Shown piece by piece: positions 58,479-64,000 of a DNA stretch of 64,000 nucleotides. The notes under the pieces were generated by a model. That model was not told the DNA's origin. It was given only the letters and a program-made list of their open reading frames with translations, and ran no database searches. Source of the stretch: Tamlana crocina (GTDB lineage Bacteria > Bacteroidota > Bacteroidia > Flavobacteriales > Flavobacteriaceae); assembly GCA_040429635.1 (NCBI GenBank), contig CP158972.1, positions 2,428,001 through 2,492,000 on the forward strand, read 5' to 3'. Both the position numbers and the translations under genes were made by a program. Position 1 is the stretch's first letter. Each line of letters starts with the position of its first letter.

Positions 58479-60236
58479 ATGAAGGAACTACAGCACTTAA
58501 ATAAATACTTTTTAAAATATAAAACACATTTAATTATAGGGGTTATCATCACCATTATAGCCCGGATTTTTTTGCTGTTTACCCCACGCTATGTAAAACA
58601 GATTTTTGTGGTTATTGAAAACTACATGGATGGTGAAGTTACCAAAACGGCGCTAAAATCTGAATTGACCGAAGTGATCCTGTTTATAATTGGTGCCGCA
58701 GTAGTTGGAGCCTTGCTCACATTTTTTATGCGCCAAACCATTATTAATGTATCGCGTTATATTGAGTTCGATTTAAAAAATGAAGTTTACGAACAGTACC
58801 AAAAACTTTCACTGAACTTTTACAAAAAAAACAGAACGGGCGATTTAATGAACCGTATTACCGAAGACGTAGGCCGTGTGCGTATGTATGTTGGTCCCGC
58901 GCTTATGTACAGCATCAACACCATCACCCTGTTTATCATCGTAATCATTTACATGGTAAATGCTTCGCCAAAACTAACGCTTTACACCATTGTACCCTTA
59001 CCCATTCTTTCGGTGATTATCTATAAATTGAGCAAGGAAATACACAAGCGCAGTACTATTGTTCAGGAATATTTATCGCAGCTATCCACCTTTACGCAAG
59101 AATCTTTTAGTGGTATTTCGGTGATAAAAGCCTACGGTATAGAACCACAAACATCTGCCAACTTTAAAACCTTGGCGAAAGAAAGCAAGGAAAAACAAAT
59201 CAGTTTGGCCAATGTACAGGCTTGGTTTTTCCCGATGATGATTTTACTCATTGGTACCAGCAACCTCATGGTGGTTTATATTGGCGGCATGCAGTACATT
59301 AATGGCGAAATTGAAAGTGTGGGAACCATAGCCGAGTTTATCATTTATGTAAACATGCTAACTTGGCCCGTCGCAACCGTGGGCTGGGTAACTTCAATAG
59401 TACAACAGGCCGAAGCCTCCCAAAAGCGTATCAATGAGTTTTTAAAAATTGAACCCGAAATAAAAAATACGCCCACAACTGAAACCCATGTTGATGGCAA
59501 TATCAGCTTCAATAATGTCTATTTCACTTATGACGACACGAATATTCAAGCTTTAAAAGGCGTAAGTTTTAATATCAACGAAGGCGAAACTTTAGCCATT
59601 TTGGGAAAAACCGGTTCCGGAAAATCGACTATTTTAGATCTGATTGGACGCCTTTATGACATTGATCAAGGTAGCATTACTATTGGCGGAACCCACATAA
59701 ACCATCATCATTTAACCAGTTTGCGCGAAAGTATTGGTTACGTGCCGCAAGATGCTTTTTTGTTTTCAGATAGTATTAAAAACAATATAAAATTTGGAAA
59801 ACAGGACGCTACCGATGATGATGTTGTTGAGGCTGCAAAAAACGCGCAAGTGCATAAAAACATCATCAAGTTCAACAAAGGTTACGATACCGTTTTGGGC
59901 GAACGCGGTATTACACTTTCGGGCGGACAAAAGCAGCGGGTTTCCATTGCACGGGCTATTATCAAGTCTCCGAAAATTTTGTTGTTCGACGATTGTCTTT
60001 CGGCCGTTGATACCGAAACCGAAGAAAAAATCCTGAAAACGCTCAATAAAATTTCAAAAGGAAAGACCTCTGTTATTGTTAGCCACCGAGTGTCTTCAGC
60101 TAAAAATGCAGATAAAATTATTGTTCTGGATGATGGCAAAATAGTTCAGGAAGGCAACCATGAATCTTTAATCAACGTTGAGGGCTACTACCAAAATCTA
60201 TATTTAAAGCAGTTAAGCGAAACAACTGAAAAATAA
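58479..60236 (+). CDS. ABC transporter with fused membrane and ATPase domains
   Basis: 585 residues, half-transporter. Six hydrophobic helices in residues 20-310, then the ATPase: Walker A GKTGSGKST, signature LSGGQKQRVSIARA, Walker B ILLFDDCLSAVD and the His switch IVSHR. The residue after the Walker B Asp is Asp rather than Glu, as in MdlA/MdlB-type partners with one weak ATP site. Probably a homodimer or a heterodimer with a partner elsewhere. Exporter of lipid, peptide or drug. Confidence 0.92.
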   Translation: MKELQHLNKYFLKYKTHLIIGVIITIIARIFLLFTPRYVKQIFVVIENYMDGEVTKTALKSELTEVILFIIGAAVVGALLTFFMRQTIINVSRYIEFDLKNEVYEQYQKLSLNFYKKNRTGDLMNRITEDVGRVRMYVGPALMYSINTITLFIIVIIYMVNASPKLTLYTIVPLPILSVIIYKLSKEIHKRSTIVQEYLSQLSTFTQESFSGISVIKAYGIEPQTSANFKTLAKESKEKQISLANVQAWFFPMMILLIGTSNLMVVYIGGMQYINGEIESVGTIAEFIIYVNMLTWPVATVGWVTSIVQQAEASQKRINEFLKIEPEIKNTPTTETHVDGNISFNNVYFTYDDTNIQALKGVSFNINEGETLAILGKTGSGKSTILDLIGRLYDIDQGSITIGGTHINHHHLTSLRESIGYVPQDAFLFSDSIKNNIKFGKQDATDDDVVEAAKNAQVHKNIIKFNKGYDTVLGERGITLSGGQKQRVSIARAIIKSPKILLFDDCLSAVDTETEEKILKTLNKISKGKTSVIVSHRVSSAKNADKIIVLDDGKIVQEGNHESLINVEGYYQNLYLKQLSETTEK

Positions 60237-60387
60237 CATTTTACAGATTCACCCCACAAAACCAGTTCTGTTTTTTGTTCAATAAAAAGTCAAAAAGAGA
60301 AAAGAAACTTCAAAAAATGTTGGTTAGTTTAGCTTTTTTTTAGATTTTTGGAACACTATTGATTAATAAACATAATTTAATTGAACG

Positions 60388-60774
60388 ATGAACAATAACG
60401 GAATGATGGAGAAAGAGGAAATTTTTTCGAAAGTATTAAGAGCAGGAAGACGTACTTATTTTTTTGATGTGAGAGCCACAAAAGCTGATGATTACTACCT
60501 TACAATAACCGAAAGCAAAAAGTTTACCAATGACGACGGGTCGTTTTATTATAAAAAGCACAAAATCTACATTTACAAAGAAGATTTTAACGAGTTCAAG
60601 GATATTTTAGCCGAAACTACCGAATATATCATTAGAGAAAAAGGCGACGAAGTAATCAGCGAGCGCCACCAAAAAGACTTTAAAAAAGAATATGATAGCG
60701 AACCACGCGTTACCGAAGATGAGTTAAAAACAACATCGGGAAGTTTTACTGATATTGATTTTGATGATATTTAA
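60388..60774 (+). CDS. DUF3276 (PUR-alpha-like) protein
   Basis: 128 residues: KEEIFSKVLRAGRRTYFFDV, the LTITESKKF strand and HKIYIYKEDFNEF are the PUR repeat blocks. The family binds nucleic acid in Bacteroidota and spirochaetes (BpuR in Borrelia binds RNA/DNA), so a regulatory role is likely. The acidic C-terminal tail (TDIDFDDI) follows. Own terminator downstream. Confidence 0.9.
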   Translation: MNNNGMMEKEEIFSKVLRAGRRTYFFDVRATKADDYYLTITESKKFTNDDGSFYYKKHKIYIYKEDFNEFKDILAETTEYIIREKGDEVISERHQKDFKKEYDSEPRVTEDELKTTSGSFTDIDFDDI

Positions 60775-60796
60775 AAATCGTTCTTATAAAAAACAA

Positions 60797-60828
60797 AACC
60801 GCAACAGAAATGTTGCGGTTTTTTTATG
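60797..60828 (+). terminator. Terminator of the DUF3276 gene
   Basis: ACCGCAACA-GAAA-TGTTGCGGT followed by T7. Confidence 0.92.
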
Positions 60829-60843
60829 CTTAAAAAGTTCCCT

Positions 60844-60880
60844 GTCAGATTGAGCGCAGTCGAAATCATTTTAAAATGAC
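60844..60880. repeat. Dispersed TGAGCGCAGTCGAAA repeat, third copy
   Basis: GTCAGATTGAGCGCAGTCGA matches the core seen at 5217-5241 and 5334-5353, here between a terminator and the CsaA-like gene. Confidence 0.6.
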
Positions 60881-60900
60881 AACTGCCATTTAACTATAAA

Positions 60901-61236
60901 TTAATTGACCGAAGTACCATTTTTAACTTTGATCTCAGGGTTTAAAAGATATACGTCTTTTCCACTAACCGCCCCAACCACCAAACATTCGCTCATAAAT
61001 TTGGCGATTTGTTTTCTGGGGAAATTCACCACCGCTACAATTTGTTTCTGCAATAAATCCTCTTTTTTATACAAAGTGGTAATCTGTGCCGATGATTTTT
61101 TAATTCCCAATTCTCCAAAATCTATAACCAATTGGAAAGCCGGATTTCTAGCTTCGGGAAAATCGTTAACCTCAATAATGGTTCCTACACGCAGATCGAT
61201 TTTACTAAAGTCTTCAAAAGTTATCGCTTCATTCAT
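60901..61236 (-). CDS. CsaA-like tRNA-binding domain protein
   Basis: 111 residues: a single EMAP/tRNA-binding OB fold with FSKIDLRVGTIIEV at the N-terminus, then SSAQITTLY and VVNFPRKQIAKFMSECLVV. CsaA is a homodimeric export chaperone and RNA-binding protein in Bacillus. The stop lies just after the repeat-bearing spacer. TATTTTTG at 61241-61248 (minus) lies almost at the start codon, so transcription may begin at or near the ATG. Confidence 0.9.
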   Translation of the reverse strand: MNEAITFEDFSKIDLRVGTIIEVNDFPEARNPAFQLVIDFGELGIKKSSAQITTLYKKEDLLQKQIVAVVNFPRKQIAKFMSECLVVGAVSGKDVYLLNPEIKVKNGTSVN

Positions 61237-61283
61237 TTTTCAAAAATATAAATTATCACGAACTTTGGGCTAAACTTTTAAAT

Positions 61284-61841
61284 ATGGCACGTACCCCTTC
61301 CAATATGCTTCCGCTCGGTACACAAGCACCGTTTTTCGAACTTCAGGATACCGTTAGCGAGAACCTTGTTAGTATTGAGCAAATTAAAGGCGAAAAAGGC
61401 ACTGTGGTTATGTTTATTTGCAACCACTGCCCTTTTGTTATCCATGTGAATGAAGAAATGGTAAAAGTGGCCAACACTTACGCAGAAAAAGGGATTGGTT
61501 TTGTCGCGATTTCAAGCAATGATGTGGAAAACTATCCGCAGGATTCTCCTGAAAAAATGAAAGTCCATGCCAAAGAAAACCATTACCCGTTTCCTTATTT
61601 GTACGATGAAACCCAGGAAATAGCCAAAGCTTACGATGCGGCCTGCACCCCCGATTTTTATGTTTTTGATGCTGATTTGAAATTGGTTTACCGCGGTCAA
61701 TTGGATAGCTCTAGACCTGAAAATGGCATCCCCGTCACGGGTGAGGATTTAAGACATGCTTTAGATTGCCTCGCTGAAGGACGCGAAAATACCCAATTGC
61801 AAAAACCAAGTATTGGCTGCAATATAAAATGGAAGCCTTAA
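61284..61841 (+). CDS. Thioredoxin-fold (AhpC/TSA-like) protein with CNHCPF
   Basis: 185 residues. Peroxiredoxin-like opening (GTQAPFFELQDTVSENLVS), active site FICNHCPFV in place of the usual WCxxC, and the YDAACTPDFYVFDADL block. Cytoplasmic; family members are thiol-disulfide oxidoreductases of uncertain substrate. Its stop overlaps that of the converging GNAT gene in the palindromic TTAA at 61838-61841. Confidence 0.85.
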   Translation: MARTPSNMLPLGTQAPFFELQDTVSENLVSIEQIKGEKGTVVMFICNHCPFVIHVNEEMVKVANTYAEKGIGFVAISSNDVENYPQDSPEKMKVHAKENHYPFPYLYDETQEIAKAYDAACTPDFYVFDADLKLVYRGQLDSSRPENGIPVTGEDLRHALDCLAEGRENTQLQKPSIGCNIKWKP

Positions 61842-62323
61842 ACCAGTTTTAACTGGAATACCCCAACATCCAACCACTGGCCAAACTTGTACCCCACTTC
61901 ATTAAAATGGGCGACTTGTTTAAAGTTTAATTTTTTGTGGAGTTTTACGCTGGCATCATTGGGCAAAGTCAAAACCCCTAGCGCCATGTGGAAGTTTTTT
62001 GCTTTTAAAAGGCTCAGTAATTCGGTGTAAAGTTTAGTACCAATTTGCTTTCCGTGTTCGCCATGCTTTACATAAACAGTAGTTTCAACGGTATTTTTGT
62101 AAGCTGGTTTTGGCCTGAATTGGCTTCCGTAAGCATAGCCTAAAATGTTGTTGTTTTCTTCAAAAACCAAAATGGGATACACTTCCTCAATATGCTTTAG
62201 TTTTTCTGAAAAAACCCCGATTTCCAAAGGCGTATCATCAAAAGTAGCTACCGAATGCAGTACATAATGGTTGTAAATATCCAATAAAGCCTTGGCATCA
62301 TTATGTTGAAACGCTCTAATCAT
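61838..62323 (-). CDS. GNAT acetyltransferase, phosphinothricin-type
   Basis: 161 residues: IRAFQHNDAKALLDIYNHYV opening, a VEEVYPILVFEENNNILGYAYG strand-loop region and a glycine loop EHGKQIGTKLYTELL. The KPAYKNTVETTVYVKHGEHG section is typical for the Pat/Bar/YncA group that acetylates amino-group substrates such as methionine sulfone or phosphinothricin. It overlaps the DinB-like gene by 8 bp, so the two are co-transcribed. Confidence 0.82.
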   Translation of the reverse strand: MIRAFQHNDAKALLDIYNHYVLHSVATFDDTPLEIGVFSEKLKHIEEVYPILVFEENNNILGYAYGSQFRPKPAYKNTVETTVYVKHGEHGKQIGTKLYTELLSLLKAKNFHMALGVLTLPNDASVKLHKKLNFKQVAHFNEVGYKFGQWLDVGVFQLKLV

Positions 62324-62870
62324 TTTTAGGCCAACTTTTACGTTTCAGTAAATTTTCAATATGTGCATAATGGTGGTTGCTGTGCCACGCATAATTTCCA
62401 ATGGTGTATTTTAAAGTGAAATTGGAATTGGTCTCTGGGTGGACAAAATAGCTGTTCAAGTCTTCTTCATTCAAGTGTTTTAACAAATACACTATTTTTG
62501 CGTGAAGCGCTTTTAAATATGTTAGCGACAATTCTATGGGCGCTACCTTATAATCGATGAGCTCGGCCCAACGGTCTTCAAAATAGGCTTTTATTAATGG
62601 AGCATCTTCGGTTAAAGTCCATTTTAATCGGGAGTAACAATGGTGGTGGCTATCTGCCAAGTGGTGTACCACTTGCCTGATGTTCCAACCGCCTGGACGA
62701 TACGGCGTGTTTAATTGTTCTTCGGAAAGATTAATGACCAAGGCTTCCAATCGATTCGGGAATTGTTCCAAAACTGAAATCCAGTTTTCAATTTCTTGAT
62801 TGGTAATATCGGTCGGGCAGTTGAATTTCCCGATGGGATATTTTAGGTTTTCGAGTTCTCTATCTGTCAT
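62316..62870 (-). CDS. DinB/YfiT-type metal-dependent protein
   Basis: The start at 62870 (MTDRELENLKYPIGKF) is preferred because the upstream 60 bp form the terminator hairpin of the previous gene; this gives 184 residues. Helical bundle with metal-binding His triad: VVHHLADSHHHCYSRLKWTL and YAWHSNHHYAHIENLL. Opening DxxxNxxYPxGKFxxP is typical of YfiT (bacillithiol-transferase-like). Role uncertain in organisms without known bacillithiol. Confidence 0.85.
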   Translation of the reverse strand: MTDRELENLKYPIGKFNCPTDITNQEIENWISVLEQFPNRLEALVINLSEEQLNTPYRPGGWNIRQVVHHLADSHHHCYSRLKWTLTEDAPLIKAYFEDRWAELIDYKVAPIELSLTYLKALHAKIVYLLKHLNEEDLNSYFVHPETNSNFTLKYTIGNYAWHSNHHYAHIENLLKRKSWPKND

Positions 62871-62885
62871 AAACAAATATAAAAA

Positions 62886-62932
62886 ATTGCGCCAAACAAA
62901 ATCATTTTGAAATGATCCTGTTTGGCGCAAAA
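62886..62932 (-). terminator. Terminator of the TPR gene
   Basis: TTGCGCCAAACA (62886-62897) pairs with TGTTTGGCGCAA (62918-62929), with an inner ATCATTT/AAATGAT arm; T-rich tail on the minus strand. Confidence 0.9.
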
Positions 62933-62975
62933 TGTCTTTTAAAATAACTCCTATTTTAGAAGTGCTAAAAGCCTA

Positions 62976-64000
62976 TTAGTTTCCAGCTTCAATAGCTTCA
63001 ACCTTTGCTTTTAATTCGTTTCTTTTATCGGTTTCCCCTAAAATACTGTAAATATTCATTAAGGTTTTAGCAGCATTAAGGTTATCTGAGTCGATTTCCA
63101 ATGCTTTCGATAAAAATGGAATCGCATCTTTGTAAAGGCTTTGACGCTTTTCTCTTAACTCATCATAACGCTTATTATCGGCGCTTGAAGTCCCCAAACC
63201 GTTCATTTCTTCAATAATCGGCTTTTCTTCTCCCAAGATAAGTGCTGCTACGTTAATATAAGCGTTCACGTAATTAGGATCTAGGGCAATCGCTTTTTCG
63301 TAGTAAGCTCTTGCAGCTTCTGGTTGTCCAGATTCAGCTGAAACTACTCCTAAATTATACTGTAACTCTGGGTTTTGAGGATCCATTTGAGTTGCCTTTT
63401 CTAAAAGCTCTGTAAATTTATCATTGTTTCCTAACTTAAAGTGAATGTTAGCTTCGCTTAAAATTAAGTTGATGTCTTCAGGATTTTCTTTTCTCGCTGC
63501 TTCAAAAGCTGCAAGGGCTTCATCATCCTTCCCTTCGCTAACATAAATTAAAGCGATGTTTTTAACGATTTCTGGTTTTTTAGACTCGGTTTTGCGCTCA
63601 CCTGGTTTAACATGGCTTTTAGCCTTTACATATAAATCACGAGTGCTCTTATCTAAAACTTCCTCTTCGCCAGTCTCAACATTTGTTGCGAAGTACTCTG
63701 TATTTATACCTGTGTATCCTAAATCTTTAAGCTCTTCGTACAAAGATAATGCGCGATCGTACTCTTTTACATTGACTGCTGTTGCTGCGGCATAATACAA
63801 GAACATGGTGTCTTTTGTTGATGCTCTATAAGACTTTTCAAAATACTTTGAAGCTTTTGAAAAATCTTGGGCTTCGTAGGCTTCATTACCTACTTTAATC
63901 ATATTGTTTACCATGTTTTGCTTAAATTCCGCTACTTCAGATTGGTAATCGCCTTGAACTTTGGCAAGGCTTTCTAAAGATGCATTAACATCGGCATCCG
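62976..64000 (-). CDS. TPR-repeat protein, truncated by the window end
   Basis: The frame stays open through 64000; upstream codons continue (SLESLAKVQGDYQSEVAEFK), so this is a partial gene lacking its start. The visible 341 residues contain about six tetratricopeptide repeats (for example YEAQDFSKASKYFEKSYRAS, YNLGVVSAESGQPEAARAYY, PNYVNAYINVAALIL). The ATG at 63914 is internal. A protein-protein scaffold; no enzyme motif. The 3' end is followed by a strong hairpin terminator. Confidence 0.9.
   Translation of the reverse strand, partial: DADVNASLESLAKVQGDYQSEVAEFKQNMVNNMIKVGNEAYEAQDFSKASKYFEKSYRASTKDTMFLYYAAATAVNVKEYDRALSLYEELKDLGYTGINTEYFATNVETGEEEVLDKSTRDLYVKAKSHVKPGERKTESKKPEIVKNIALIYVSEGKDDEALAAFEAARKENPEDINLILSEANIHFKLGNNDKFTELLEKATQMDPQNPELQYNLGVVSAESGQPEAARAYYEKAIALDPNYVNAYINVAALILGEEKPIIEEMNGLGTSSADNKRYDELREKRQSLYKDAIPFLSKALEIDSDNLNAAKTLMNIYSILGETDKRNELKAKVEAIEAGN

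Overview
This window is about 64 kb of low-GC chromosome from a member of the Bacteroidota, most likely a marine Flavobacteriaceae. The evidence is the PorP/SprF and gliding-type C-terminal sorting domains of the type IX secretion system (T9SS), an SprB-like giant adhesin, a TonB-dependent receptor with a carboxypeptidase-like regulatory domain, DUF3276 (PUR-like), DUF1573 and a long NusB, and Bacteroidota-type promoters (TTG, about 19-20 bp, TAnnTTTG). No rRNA, tRNA, CRISPR array, prophage or transposase was recognised. The one RNA gene identified with confidence is the SRP RNA.

Layout. 0-2 kb: a membrane-anchored coiled-coil protein and a formimidoylglutamase of the arginase family. 2-13 kb: a leftward run of uncharacterised genes built around a divergent AAA ATPase, a long coiled-coil protein, membrane proteins and a NudK-like NUDIX enzyme. 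This run is interrupted by a possible four-helix-bundle mini-element and holds several dispersed repeats and a structured RNA candidate. 13-18 kb: a small membrane protein, a CAP-domain lipoprotein, deoxyribose-phosphate aldolase and the 5-oxoprolinase genes pxpA-pxpB-pxpC. 18-30 kb: pheT, a PAP2 phosphatase, tandem DUF2007 paralogues, an ABC-F ATPase, a thioredoxin-fold lipoprotein, a short-chain dehydrogenase, SRP RNA, glutaminyl cyclotransferase and cytochrome bd oxidase (cydAB). 30-48 kb: a TonB receptor followed by the T9SS/adhesin locus. That locus holds PorP/SprF, a roughly 2750-residue SprB-type protein, a PorP/SprF fused to a 16-residue repeat tract and a SPOR-like tail, a protein with a type B sorting domain, and a beta-helix protein. 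48-64 kb: aroC, an LpxH-like phosphatase, a large FAD/Fe-S oxidoreductase, two GNAT enzymes, yajC, DUF1573, nusB, an ABC exporter, a PUR-domain protein, a CsaA-like protein, a thioredoxin-fold protein, a DinB/YfiT protein and a TPR protein cut by the window end.

How the genes work together. The 33-48 kb block reads as one surface-adhesion unit: an SprB-like fibre and a smaller partner with T9SS sorting domains, with two PorP/SprF-type outer-membrane proteins to attach or export them. The 2-13 kb block is the best candidate for an undescribed multi-gene system. Its ATPase has an aspartate where the usual Walker B glutamate is expected, and it sits with a soluble coiled-coil protein and triple-span membrane proteins, which suggests a membrane-associated remodelling or stress machine. 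That is inference only. Most other genes are housekeeping or typical flavobacterial accessory genes.
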